From contig NC_065898.1 in assembly GCF_905147045.1 (NCBI RefSeq), forward strand, positions 4,836,001 to 4,900,000: 64,000 nucleotides of DNA. Reading direction: 5' to 3'. Numbering within the stretch: position 1 is the first letter of the stretch; every line of letters begins with the position of its first letter. A model generated the notes under the pieces. That model saw only the letters and a program-made list of their open reading frames with translations, was not told the DNA's origin and did no database searches. Origin of the DNA: Nymphalis io (lineage: Eukaryota > Arthropoda > Insecta > Lepidoptera > Nymphalidae). Shown piece by piece: positions 45,024-57,183 of the stretch. The position numbers were made by a program, and so were the translations under genes.

Positions 45024-47309
45024 TATATTTCAAATGTAATTTTAAATAAGCAATCTGTATTTATATATACTACATAAACTTGACCATTAAGTAAGGCTCA
45101 TTTTATGATTAATATTATAAAATTAAGTGTGACATTAATATATATGTATATATATTTATAATGTAATATAAAATATATTAGATATATATTAATATACTAT
45201 TACTACTTCTGTTACATACAATTTCAGATAAACATTTTCCTTCCGCAGATTTAAAAAACGAATAGGTTTTTTTTTTAATTTCATAGTCAGTTATGCTTGT
45301 TACGTATCTGCTTTTTCACTTTGAATAAATTTTTTTAATTTTCAATTTAGAAACTAGAATCTCATTGTTTTACTATAAATAGAAGAGGATGCAAAACTTG
45401 CAAGAGTGATCTTTTACATAAAGCATAATTATTTTTAGTTTTAACATTTTTCTCAATTAAATCCAATAATATATTTCTTTACTTTTCAGTTTAAAATTAA
45501 GTTAAATTAATTACTGTTAGCTTGAAACTGTTGTGACCTTATAATAATTTAACACCACTAGACAAATTAGAGTAATTTTTCATTTATACTTAAAAATAAA
45601 TGGGTTAAATGGGTAAAAATTATTACAGCAGAAAAATATTTTTTTAGAGAAAATGTTGTTTTTTAAAGATAGAGTTAAGAAGATTTTTGTATGATAGAAG
45701 TGCCTTAACTAATTTTTAAAACAAATTAATTAAACTCCATCCAATATGTGATAAGTTTTTCTTTAGATTTCGTAATAGGTTTTATACAATACATAAATGT
45801 AAATATAAAAAAGATTAGCTGCTTTTTGAAGTTCAGCACACTTTTTGAAGTTGGCCAAAAATTGGTACCAACTATATAAATTTCATTGTTTTTATGAAAT
45901 ATTGTTGAACATTTGTTAAATAATGTTGTATGGCAAAGGTTCTAATTTGAGAACAATGTAAATGTGTTAATGTGTGAATTTAAAGTAATTTATATAGTAC
46001 TTAGTTCAAAGCAATCCTTGTAGTTTTTCATATAATATGACCTTACATGATAATATTGTAAATTATGATACATCTATGTTAATGATCATTCCACATAGCT
46101 CAGTATTTCTAGCAAATTAATTTATAAGGAATGTTTGATTTCAATTTGTATTTTTTTATTTGTATTATCTGTTTATCATAAAATACAATTATAAATTATC
46201 ACACGGAGATACTTAATAAAGATATTTTTAGAAATATGTTTTTTTTTATTTAAATATTTTTTTACTGAATATTTATAAATAAGGTAAACAAGGACTATGT
46301 CGTAGTAATCTACAGATTTAAAGTACATCAGTATATTGTACTCGGTAACCATACTGAGTATACGAGAAATTTTCATTGGCAATAAATAAATCTCTATTTA
46401 ATATTTATTAGATTCTATATGTAATATATCCACTATTATGATTTACTGAAATATTTTCTAAATTAGTAATCGCATAGTGGTCGAGATTCGACCACAATTT
46501 ATTTAAAATGTAGCTTTGAAGGTTATAAAGGTTCAAACCTACATTTAAGGCCGACATATAAAATAATTATGTTTTATTGAAACAAAAAATTAGGCTATTA
46601 GAAATATTTATAATAATTACTATTATATATATAAGTTCTCTAATACAATACAGACGTTGGTAGAATTATTTTTTTTTAAATCATCCGTATGGTATACGCC
46701 TCTACAATAATATGTTAATAAGTATTTTATAATATGAATATATTTTATCTGTGAATCTATCCATCTGTCATCTCGGGTGCACATCACGGAGCGCGGGAAA
46801 ATATAATATATTAAATTAGAATTAACACGAAGTGAAGACGGAGTACTGTGTTGCATAGCGAGCTTGATATATAAAATATGATACATATTATTTAATTGGA
46901 ATTGAATATTGCAATCAGCATAAAGTAAAATATTACTATGTTGAAATATTAAATTTACATCGCTTTGACCAAGACCAAGCCTTAAGGTACAGCGGATGTA
47001 ATTGGCACGAGAGTGAACAGTAACTTTTGACAATTACAGCTTAATGATTATATCTAAGGTAAGATTTAAACCATCTAAGCAAATCACCGCGTATACCAAA
47101 ATTTTTAAGTTTCTTTACTAGTAAAAAATGCGATAATTTATTGGACGCTCCCGAAAAATCCGTGTAAACTACATTCATTTGACCACTGGATAATCCATTG
47201 TTTTTGCAGCTTGATGAATGTATTCATAAAAGAGATGAATTCATAAAAACTGTGGATTTTTGTCAATAAAACCATGTTGTTGCTGAATGAAGCAAGGTCT
47301 AATAGAAGT
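45024..47309. other. AT-rich intergenic DNA
   Basis: No gene. The ORF at 46623-47033 on the reverse strand has no recognisable domain and very AT-rich codons, and is probably chance. Confidence 0.45.
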
Positions 47310-47604
47310 TTTTTTTTAATAGAATAGAATAGGAATAGGAAGGCGGACGAGCATATGGCCATGGCCACCTGATGGTAAGTGGTCACCAACGCCCATAGAC
47401 ATTGGCATTGTAAGAAATGTTAACCATCGCCTACATCACCAATGCGCCACCAACCTTGGGAACTAAGATGTTATGTCCCTTGTGCCTGTAATTACACCCT
47501 TCAAACCGGAACACAACAATACCAAGTAGTGCTGTTTTTCGGTACAATATCTGATGTGTGGGTGTTACCTACCCAGACGAGCTTGCACAAAGCTCTACCA
47601 CCAG
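47310..47604 (-). repeat. Nymphalid SINE, antisense, with small deletion
   Basis: T-run, aggaaggcggacgagcatat, then to caaagctctaccaccag. A short duplication (atggccatggcc) and a roughly 14-bp deletion (ggctcactca) distinguish it. Confidence 0.9.
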
Positions 47605-49251
47605 TAAAATATTACATAATAAATATTTTTTCAAATAATTTTGCTATAGTTTTAAGTTTTGGTCTATGATTTTGAACGTTATGCTTGTCGTCAGATTTGA
47701 AATATGCGATTTTCCAGATCTTGAATTTTACCAGTACTGAGAAAATTTAAATAGAATGAACATAGGTTGAGCTACGGACTTACGGCAAGTTTTTAAGAAT
47801 AAAGACTATCAGGCCCGTAGCCTCAAACGGACTCAAAAGAAGGCTGAAAATAATTTTTAATCAAGTTTCATAATCTCAGTCTTTCGAGGAATGTGTGCCA
47901 TGTAGATGCATGAAGTTTGGTATGTTTGTCACTTCTTAACAAAATTCCAAAATAATTCACTATTATATTTGATGACGTTTTCAGCATTTTTAATTAACAT
48001 CGTTGCATATAATTTGAATAAGTTTAATAAATAAAACAATGTAAAATCTGGCAATAACTCGAATCTCAGGTTTCCCGAGTCTGAATTTATTATTTTAAAC
48101 AAAATCATTCTCCAGCTTTTTCAATTAAATAAAATCAACCAATTATTTTATTAAAGTAAATAATAATTATATCATCATTTGATACAAAACCTCGGAAATG
48201 TATTTTCATATAAATTAATTGATTGAAATCTCGTCACAAAAATGTAACCCGTTAAACACTTCGAAGTTAATAATAATCATACTAATATAATAAAGAGGTT
48301 TTGTTTTTTTTTTTAAAAAACTACTGAACTTATTATTTTAGCTTATAGTTTCAGGTCGGAAAATTTCAAAGAAAATTGTTCCCTTTAAAGTAAACTCTGC
48401 CAAATCTAGCAAAACGAAAAAAAACGTTGGATTTGTAGATGTTCGTAAAATCTATGTATAAGTGAGATATTACATATTAAACCTTTAGATCATTATTTAG
48501 ATAAATATTGATTTTTACACTTTGAAATTAAACTTGTGCAAAAATACGCGATGTTTAATACGGCGCATTGTTGTCAAAACGTTATATTATCTTACTCAAT
48601 CAACGTAGCCGATATTTTGCAGAGGAGTTTTAGAAAAGGTGTTTTAACTCGATTAATATATGTAACTAAAATACTAGTACCGATTTAAAAAATCCAGCAG
48701 TTGCAGTCATTTAAAATTTTGCAGGGACTGTTACGGGACTGGGACTGGAAATATGCTGTTCTTGCGAATACCATAATTTGGTAAAGGAGCCAGGATTGGA
48801 TTTGAAAAGGAGCAAGCTGTTATCTTCAATGGCTACTAGTAAGCCCATGATTTTGTACTCATTTTATTTGTTACAATTACAAAAGCGTTCACTGAGGAGT
48901 AGGTAATTAACTTTCACGATTAGTAAATGAATGCATCAAATTTTTAAAAATGATACTCTACTTACATATAAGTTAATACTTTCACACATTTATCTCTAAA
49001 ACTCTAACCTTATTTTCCAACGCTTACATGTAAAAATTCAACTATAAAACATTTAATAACATAGTTGTACGTACGCCTTCGTTTTATGTTAAAATATCTA
49101 TATTCAAATTATTGTTATGTAATTGGTGTATACAAATATACGGCGTCATGTTATTATTGATTTGACATTCGAAAGAAGAAGACACGGCATTGTTTAATTA
49201 ATCATTAATAAATATGGATAGAAAACAATACACGTTGTTAAATGTTTTTAC
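47605..49251. other. Non-coding DNA with a possible Helitron-like start
   Basis: catactaatataataaagag at about 48278-48300 resembles the 5' end common to lepidopteran Helitron-like elements. An AG-preceded open stretch at 48724-48900 (LEICCSCEYHNL) has clustered cysteines but no match to the Ly6 pattern. Confidence 0.35.
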
Positions 49252-49398
49252 TTGGTCTTTTACAAGCCCATCTGAGTAAGTAGCACCCACTCAACAGCAA
49301 TACTTAGTATTATTGCGTTCCGGTTTGAAGGTCGAGTGAGCCAGTGGAACTATAGGGTTAAAGGACATAACATCGAATGGTTAATATTTCTTACATCT
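49252..49398 (+). repeat. Old nymphalid SINE fragment, sense
   Basis: acaagcccatctgagtaagt, acccactcaacagcaatact and gttccggtttgaaggtcgag. The tail is lost at the join to the next element. Confidence 0.6.
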
Positions 49399-49429
49399 TT
49401 ATTTTTATCTTTATCTTTTTTCTTTATCT

Positions 49430-49877
49430 TTTTTCTATCGTCTGTATCACGGCGAGTGCTCTGAGGAATTATTCTCTTTTCTATCGTCTGTATCACGGCG
49501 AGTGCTCTGAGTGCTCTGAGGAATTATTCTCTCTAATTCCTGCTTCCCCCTTCCTTCTTAAGTCCACGCGAGCTGGTTCTCGATGTCACCGCCTAACTGT
49601 GACATCAATTCCATCGCGCACAAAGAAATTTGGCAACTCCTTTCTTTGCCGCACTACCAAAGAATGGAATTCCTTACCAGCTCACGTGTTCCCCTCCTCT
49701 TACAACCCGGGTTCCTTCAAACGAGGCGTGAAGAGGCATCTTGCGGGCCGGCATGGCGGGGACGGCTAGTACAGAACATTCTTCCCGACTGTACTGGCCG
49801 TCGTCGCGTTTGGACTCTACTACCACTTACCATCAGGTGGAGTGGAGTCATTTGCCATCCCGGCGCATATAAAAAAA
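49430..49877 (+). mobile_element. LINE copy 3: 3' fragment of the copy 1/2 family
   Basis: Codes the same C-terminal end as copy 1 (FYRLYHGECSEELFSLIPAS, KWNSLPAHVF-like, RGVKRHLAGRHGG), followed by the family 3' UTR (cgtcgcgtttggactctact) and tcccggcgcatat plus poly(A). It supplies the 3' end absent from copy 2. Its start contains a tandem duplication of about 50 bp. Confidence 0.85.
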
Positions 49878-49975
49878 AAAAAAAAATATTGTCTATGGGC
49901 GGTGGTGACCACTTAACATCAGGTGGCTCATTTGCCTATCCTCCTACCTGTAACATATATATACTGAATGATTAA
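49878..49975 (+). repeat. Retroelement tail fragment
   Basis: tgtctatgggcggtggtgac, then cttaacatcaggtggctcat. It resembles the tail at 27550-27650. Confidence 0.45.
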
Positions 49976-50559
49976 ACATTATTATATTTTTGGAACAAAA
50001 AAATATTTACACAGTTTAGTTTATACTTCGATTTCGAGTACAGTTAACTCGGAATTCAATACAATGATATCCTTTCTGGATGTAGAGCTTAATCTGTTAT
50101 AAGGAAAATTTACTGCATAATCAATATCAATGCTAATTATCGGTATGATCACCTCTCGGAATTATTTAAAAAAATAAAGGTATGTTTTTTGTTTACACCG
50201 TGCTAAAAATATATTAATATTTGGTTATATCTTGTTTTATATACAAGATATGAGGTTTTTTTACCATTAATTCAAACCTTGGAGTTTTTACTATTACAAT
50301 GCAACAAGTAGTTTATTTTGTTTCATTAGATTGCAGGCGTCAAGTAATAATTATTTAGGTTTTATTTGTCAACAGTACGAAAAATACATTTTTTATTGGT
50401 TTGTTCATACTATATTTTATTGTTAGGTATAACAGTATGAAAAGAAATAAAAATAGCACCATTTTAAAAGGAATAAACCTTTTTTATTTTTATTAACAAT
50501 ATTAATTTTTGACATAGAAAAAAAAAACAGTCATAAAAATATCCTGTTTCTATCAAAAA
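49976..50559. other. AT-rich non-coding DNA
   Basis: Nothing recognised. Confidence 0.4.
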
Positions 50560-51090
50560 TCCTTAGAGATAGGGGGAGATAGCAGAGAATTATCGTTAAC
50601 CGTTGAGCTTTTTCCAAAGATACCGCGTTATCGTTACACATCGTGGAAACTCGTCATCTTTCGCACAATTAAAGTAAATACAGAGCGTAACCTTGTTGAC
50701 CCTCTCTGACTCACGTGCTTACGCATCGTACCGAGTGAGTGAGATAGAGCTCGGTCGTTGCTTATAGGGTCTGTTTTCACGCTGATTCCCGGTCGAGGCT
50801 TGATATTTTCCCGTAGGCTTTACGTCTCAGTCGCCTGAAATCAGCGGACGGGGTTTTGTTGACCGTATTGTCATTTCCCGAATTTTTATACTGAATGATT
50901 AAGTAACCACTTGGCGGTGCGATTTGTCTTTACGTAGGAGTGATGTTCACAAAATACAATATAAATTAAGTGAATGGTTCACATGTTTGTTTTGATAAAA
51001 TTGTGGTTGTTTATGGACATTACTGTGGACTAAAAAGGAGGGGTACATCAAGATAAGGCTAAGCGTAAAGCTGTGAGATACATTTCCTTG
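50560..51090 (+). promoter_or_regulatory. Candidate promoter and 5' non-coding exon
   Basis: A non-repetitive island of higher GC (about 50620-50930) contains tacgtctcagtcgcctg, an initiator-like TCAGT, and is followed by sequence ending in a strong donor ttccttg|gtaagtga at 51090/51091. No long ORF lies inside; a 19-codon ORF (MVHMFVLIKLWLFMDITVD) at 50975 closes before the donor. This is the layout of a gene's first, untranslated exon on the + strand. A partner coding exon was not found inside the window. Confidence 0.35.
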
Positions 51091-52924
51091 GTAAGTGATA
51101 TTATAAGTGTATTGATTAGTATTTGAATAAAGACGTAAGTGTCGAATGCTGGTTACTAGAAAGGTTATGACCCTTAGCTCAGGGAGGCTGCGAGACGTTA
51201 CCTAACAGCTTTTGAAATAAACTGCGTCTCATTTACCTGAGATAAATATTTATTAATTTAAAAATATTAAAGGCAATTAATTGCAAAAATACTTAGGATA
51301 ATTTAGGATTATTTTTTACGATTTTTAAAAACTTTTATAAATATATTTGTATCTATTGACAAGTATAGTACATAAAATAATATATCCTATTTTTATTTTA
51401 TGTTTATTCCCATTTTAATCAATATGATTAGTATACGACTTCGTTACTGGATTATACCTACTTTGAATGAATACTTATTAATTAATTACTACACAACATC
51501 CATACAAATTTGTCTTATAAATATTTAAAGAATTAAACATTAAATATAATAAGGTTTCAATTTAAATTGTCATTTTGATCAATTTACTTAAAAATGTATA
51601 AGATTTTCTTTTACAAATCTAAAATTATTTATCTTATTGAATACATGAAGAGCGTATTGGTTTAATGAATCAATCAACTAAATTGACTCAACGCGATGTT
51701 AAAATGCGTCATCATTTAATATATGCTTATTTCAATAATAGGTAAATCTTGATTCACTACAAATAATAAAATGTTAATATTATAAACTATTTTAAATGGA
51801 AAACAAAGGAATCAACAAAACTAAACATTAATTTATTTAAAATATTTCTTAATCTTAATAATCATTGTTTTGACAATATTTTATGCTGTTTTAATGTGCT
51901 TATCATTTAAAGACTATAATAATAATTATTAAATATAATTTGTCCGTTTACCTTTTTCACATTTTGATGAAACAGAATGATCTTTTTTATTATTGAATTA
52001 CTCTGACGATTTCGTCCTCGGCGATCATTGCCTTGACAGACTCTTGCAGGATAAGTTATTGTGTACAAGTGTCGCACACATTAATTCTAAATATTCCCTT
52101 GCTCTCATATCATAATCTGACACTACCAGAAATAGTCAGGTTGAGGATAAACGTTTTTACGTTATTTTCGAAGCATTGAAGTCTAAACAGTTTCAATACA
52201 ACATTCCGCACTCCTACTAAGAATTACAAAAACCTAATAACTATTTAACTATATTATATTTATTGGCTTAGTCCGAGATTTAAACCCAGAAACCTCGATA
52301 TCTGCAGTCTTTTAAGCAAGCCACTAAAGCAACAAGCCTTTGTATTCCTCTTAGTTATATATAAATTAATGCATTATGGTAGTAATTTCTCAATGTCATC
52401 ATGTACTTTCAGACGGCAACAAGTATATAAGTTTTATTCTTATGAGAGCATTTTGTTGATTCATAATGAGATTTACATGTCTTTTGTATACATCTATGTA
52501 TTATTATTATTTATATATATATATTCAAGTTACCTACCTTTCTGATATTGCGTATTACATTCTGGTTTCAAAGTTGCACCTTTTGTTATCATTAGTAGTT
52601 AATATAATCGAACGAAAGTTCACACTTAACACATAGCAATGCTATCAAATATATATGACCTGGCTTAAAATATTTTGCATATTTATTTATATATTTTCTT
52701 AGTAAAGCTGAATATAGTGTTGAAACTATTTTATTGTTGTTTGCTTTTTCATCAATCAATAAATACATACTCGTATATATGCTGACATGATTGTTAGTTA
52801 TTCTACAAATCTACTGAAGTATTTATTTTATTTTGTCTGGGTAGGTTATAACTTCGTTCGCAATCGTTATCTCAGACTGACGATTTTCTTTCCAAAAATA
52901 ACATTAACTATATCAGATAAATTA
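51091..52924. other. AT-rich non-coding DNA
   Basis: No gene or named repeat. Possibly intron of the candidate transcript above. Confidence 0.35.
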
Positions 52925-53100
52925 CGATCATCATGTCCTGCTAAGCGATTTCGATCACGGCTGCCATTCTCAAGACTAGCCAACTGCGTGCCAAACTTGT
53001 GCACCACAATATATCCCATTGTGGTGCACAAGTGTGTGCGCAAACAAAAGTGCACTTTTTATTTCGTCACTCCCAACAGGCTGCTACTGTAACTTCTCGA
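52925..53100 (+). repeat. Dispersed 240-bp repeat, diverged copy 3, containing a perfect hairpin
   Basis: gtcctgctaagcgatttcga through gtgcgcaaacaaaagtgcac corresponds to the unit at 20926. The segment gcacaagtgtgtgcgcaaac is preceded by its own inverted copy: cttgtgcaccacaat (52996-53010) and attgtggtgcacaag (53018-53032) are exact reverse complements around seven bases. Confidence 0.6.
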
Positions 53101-53454
53101 CTCTAAAAGGTAATTTCCTTTTTAATTCCGTGTTTGAAACCACGACCTGTGGCCTTTTAAGGTAGCATCATATTAAATTACAATATTAAGAAATATTATA
53201 TAGTTTATTTTATATTAAAACTATAATCTGTCTTAATAAAAATGACTATATTTAATGGTTTAGGAGTTTTCTTTACATAATATTGCTATTAATAAATGTT
53301 AAGGCATTTAAAGTAAGCTAAAATAGGAACGGATGGATCAATTTAATAATTAAGAGGACCGTTAATAGTGTCATAAACTTAAACAAATCCGTAATTATTT
53401 AAATATGACGACATCGAGTTACTCTTTATTTGCAACAATTTTAGATTGTAGTAG
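53101..53454. other. AT-rich non-coding DNA
   Basis: Nothing recognised. Confidence 0.4.
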
Positions 53455-53585
53455 CGTGAAGGAAAACAAAGCGCAGAAAGCTAATATGTTAGTTGAAATG
53501 CCACATGTGTTTTACAGCAACCCTTATTGAAGCAGCGTACTGGAATAAGTTCCAAGCCGTCTTCTGAATGGATTTTCAGGTTGTT
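53455..53585 (+). repeat. tRNA-derived SINE fragment, diverged
   Basis: gtgaaggaaaacaaagcg, tgccacatgtgttttacagc and gaagcagcgtactggaataa match the 3' two thirds of the SINE at 32875. Confidence 0.55.
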
Positions 53586-53601
53586 ATTTTAATTTTATAA
53601 A

Positions 53602-53840
53602 CAACTAGCTATCCGTATGTTCGCGCGGGTGAATGTGGCTCTACATAAAACGTTTAAATCGTAATACGTATATCAAACTATTAATATTATTGAACTATAC
53701 GCCCAAAACTTCCTTGTGAATCACTTCGTCCATTGGTGAAAACCGTATGAAAATCAGATAAGTAGTTTTGAGTTCGCCTTTAGACAGACAGACATGGCGG
53801 ATTGACTTTGTTTTATAAATATAGCGATAGATACATATAA
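53602..53840 (-). repeat. Helitron-like non-autonomous element, antisense
   Basis: Starts acaactagctatccgtatgt (reverse of a CTAG-type 3' end), contains gaaaatcagataagtagttt and agacagacagacatggcgga, and ends in tataaatatagcgatag. This arrangement is common in insect Helitron-derived repeats. Confidence 0.45.
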
Positions 53841-55772
53841 GTATTAGACTTTTGTTGTGAGTAATATATATGTTGAATTTTTTAATGATTTGTTCGAGCT
53901 CATTAATTTATTTTTGAATGAATTAATAACTCTGTTTAATTTATCTAACTTGTAACTTCCACAATAAAATGCATACAAGTTGTAGGTTATTTGCTTACAA
54001 AAACATTTAAAGTGCCATTGAAATTCATGCGGGCCGTTAGCTAATTCAACCATACGTGTAGGAAGCTGGACGCTTAGCTACCCGCTACGAACAAGCTATC
54101 AGTACAGTGCATTATCGCTTATTAAAAAAAGAAACTTCTAGAACATGGCGTCTTTTACCAATTACAGTGTTGCTACATAAACCGGCAATAATTTAACTTT
54201 AAAGAAATTGTTATATTTCTTCTAAGCTAGCAATAAATTGAATTTGTGTAATGAATTTACGGTTAATTAGAAAATAATGTTTGTTCCTCGAACCTAAAAC
54301 TCTTCGTGTAATATATCAAATCTGCGACTTACATATTTTCCAAAAAAGCTTTACAGTTTTGTATCCAATATGAAATGCGCATTTCAATCATTTATAATGT
54401 GAAGAATAAAGATTTACGTTATTATTAGAATATGAAATATATTTACAATAGCTAACTGCGATTATATCAAACATTTTTGTGTAGGATTTCACACAAGATG
54501 AATGAACTCGGTGCCTTGAAAAAAGGTTTTATTGTTAATCTCAAAAGCAAGAAAGCCACACATATGACGTCGTCAAATATCATTCGCAGTAATAATTCAG
54601 TGCAGAGAAGAATACATGACATGGCATAAAATCATTGAAATAATATTTACTTTTTAATAACGTAGACTAGCAAAATTTTCAAATTTTTTTACAAAGAATT
54701 AAATAACGAAGCACTTTTTGAACATCGTGAGTATGTTAGTTAGTTTATAAAACAAGAAAAAATCAGGATGAGTTATTATTTGAAATTTGATACAAGCGAA
54801 GATCTGTATTTACTATCATGCAAAAGTTTATCAAGGGAGAGAATTGGCTATAATACAATATGTAATATTTTGTCTGCTGCTACCGATGGTTCTCGTGCAG
54901 GTCTTAAAGATATCATAACACGTTCGAAACAACCAGTACTTTTGCTGGCCGTGCATTGTATTCTTTATTAAATAGGAATTAGGTCTACGAACGCCGCTCC
55001 ACTAGATTATTGAAACAATCAATAGGGTTAGAAATAGTTCATTGATTGACCGATTAATTAGTAAGTATGGTGATGAAAATAATAGTGATTAAAAATCGGG
55101 AGCTGCTGAACATATTTCCAATCTATTTCACTTAGTACTCGACTTTCTTGAAGACAGACAAAACTAACTAAACAAATGCCATCACACTTGACATACCTGC
55201 TTAAAATATTTAACGAAGTTAATTTACGATTGCAACATGATAAGTACAAGACAGCGAAAAATTCTTCTATTCGAACTAAATCAAGGTAAACCCACATTAT
55301 CAACAGTTCCCTAAAATAACGGAAGATCTACTTACTTACTGCTAATACTTGGAAGTTCTTGATAGTAATTTTACGCAGCGTTTTCAGGATATTTAAAATG
55401 TAAGTTACCCGAGTTGTGTTTTAGATGCCTACGCAAACTTGGATTCTGAATAATAATTAGTTTGGAAGGGGAATTCTTAGAACTGACGACTACGAAAATT
55501 CAATGTAAAATTCAAACATAGATACCTACGAATAAATAGTTTGTATTCTACCTAGATTGTGGACAGATGGGCAGAAAGATAGAGAATTTTTAATCGTATT
55601 TTTCGTATTATAATATGGTTGTATGTGGATTCAGTACAGTAGCAAATTTAGAGTCAAAGTAGAGGAATAGACTACACCACTGATCAAGGCGATCTGCGAT
55701 TGATGTTAAGGAAATTGGAATTTAATAATATCGATAAATTATAACCACTTCATCAGCTTTAACTATATCATA
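53841..55772. other. AT-rich non-coding DNA
   Basis: No supported gene. The ORF at 54768-54971 (67 codons) has no motif that I recognise and no splice context. Confidence 0.4.
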
Positions 55773-55913
55773 TTTTTTTTTAGAAAGGCGGAGCATTTGG
55801 GCCACCTGATGGTAAGTGGTCACCAACGCCCATAGACATTGGCAATGTAAGAAATGTTAACCATCGCTTACATCACCAATGCGCCACCAACCTTGGGTAC
55901 TAAGATGTTATGC

Positions 55914-55915
<2 letters not shown>
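55773..55915 (-). repeat. Nymphalid SINE, antisense, truncated
   Basis: Tail half only: gggccacctgatggtaagtg to ccaccaaccttgggtactaa. It stops where a (TA)n tract starts. Confidence 0.85.

Positions 55916-55965
<50 letters not shown>
55916..55965. repeat. (TA)n microsatellite
   Basis: About 25 TA units. Confidence 0.95.
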
Positions 55966-55968
<3 letters not shown>

Positions 55969-56127
55969 TTAAAGTTTATATATATATATATAATTATTAT
56001 ATACAATTAAAGTAAAGTTTTGTTTTGTCAAGATCAAAAGTTTTTGTTTAGAAGGTCAAGAAATGGTTGGGAATAAACCATCAAGTCCAATGATTAATTT
56101 TACAGTCGCAATCTTGAAAAATAAATG

Positions 56128-56230
56128 AACCAGAATAATTACAGGCTCAAAGACCATAAAATTTTAGTTCCTATTGTATGTGGCGCATCGGAGGCGTAAG
56201 ATGTGGATAACACTTCTTTCAGTGCCCAAT
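56128..56230 (+). repeat. Old nymphalid SINE fragment, sense
   Basis: aaccagaataattacaggct and tatgtggcgcatcggaggcg; diverged. Confidence 0.5.
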
Positions 56231-56481
56231 ATGATGAATTCACTTATATATTCAGGAAATTCATTTGCTTGAGTATAACATGTGTTTTTGTCAAAGTGTC
56301 TTAAAAGTCTGGCTAATCCGTTTTAGCTTTTTCTTGCATGTGATTTATTCCGACTAGTTCCGTATCCGTTCCGATATGGTATCCGTCAGTTACCTATCTA
56401 TATAATAAAATGAAAATGCCAACTGCTATAACGATAACAATAATTCTTTACAGTAATTAAGATACATATATTAAAAAGATA

Positions 56482-57183
56482 TGTCCAGAGGGTGGATCTA
56501 CCAGTTATCTGTCCGATAGCTGGTTGGAATCACTACGGGTACGCGACCCCGGACTGCTCTAGCTACTAGTGTCACATTCCTGTATCTTCCGTGATCACAG
56601 TATCCTCACCCCTCTCCTTGATACGTTGTTTCCCAAAATTATCCCAGCGTCACGCCAAAGAAGAAGGAAAACTAATATTAAACCCGGAGCGGTGCCTCCG
56701 TTTAGGCGTAAGCCAGTCACCTGCGGCCAAACCAGCACCACACGTATTGACTCGTCATTCCTGCGGATCCTGCTGGGGAGGAGGAGAGGGTGGCATGGGT
56801 ACTGGGCAAGCCCGTGTTGCCATAAAGTCGCCTGGCCCAGGCGTAGCAGCATCCACGGAGAGGACACTTCGCTCACCTGTCTTGCAGGTGGAAAACAACA
56901 CGGAGAGTGGCAGTCACCGGTTATAAGTCAGCACGAATAGGCGTAAGTGAGGACGCCAGGGGCCACTCTTGACAGTAGGAGGATCCATCGTAGATCCATT
57001 GATCAGTTACCGCCTGCTTTAAGTCGGGCAGCCCCCGATCAATAAGGTACTGATCCGCCTCAGCGTTAACTTGTTCCGCCTGGGCGAACGGAACACAAGC
57101 CTTACAGCTGGACGTTGACGCTGTGACATTAACCACCTGCTCAAAGAAACAAAAATCTCAAAACCCACAACAACGCTGCTTAC
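56482..57183 (+). other. Leader of the 56.5-kb LINE
   Basis: Overlapping ORFs of about 110-120 codons exist here (for example 56569-56940), but none shows a gag or CCHC motif. It is either untranslated leader or a remnant of a first ORF. Confidence 0.5.

Noticed and set aside
46623..47033. 136-codon reverse-strand ORF
   Set aside because: No domain and low-complexity AT-rich codons. Chance ORF likely.
48719..48910. Open stretch with ICCSC after an AG acceptor-like site
   Set aside because: Cysteine spacing does not match a Ly6 domain. No donor in a useful phase and no partner exon.
54768..54971. 67-codon ORF
   Set aside because: No recognisable similarity and no promoter or splice context.
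56569..56940. Two overlapping ORFs of 111-123 codons before the LINE endonuclease
   Set aside because: They lie in the element's leader and show no gag-type zinc knuckle. Treated as leader sequence.
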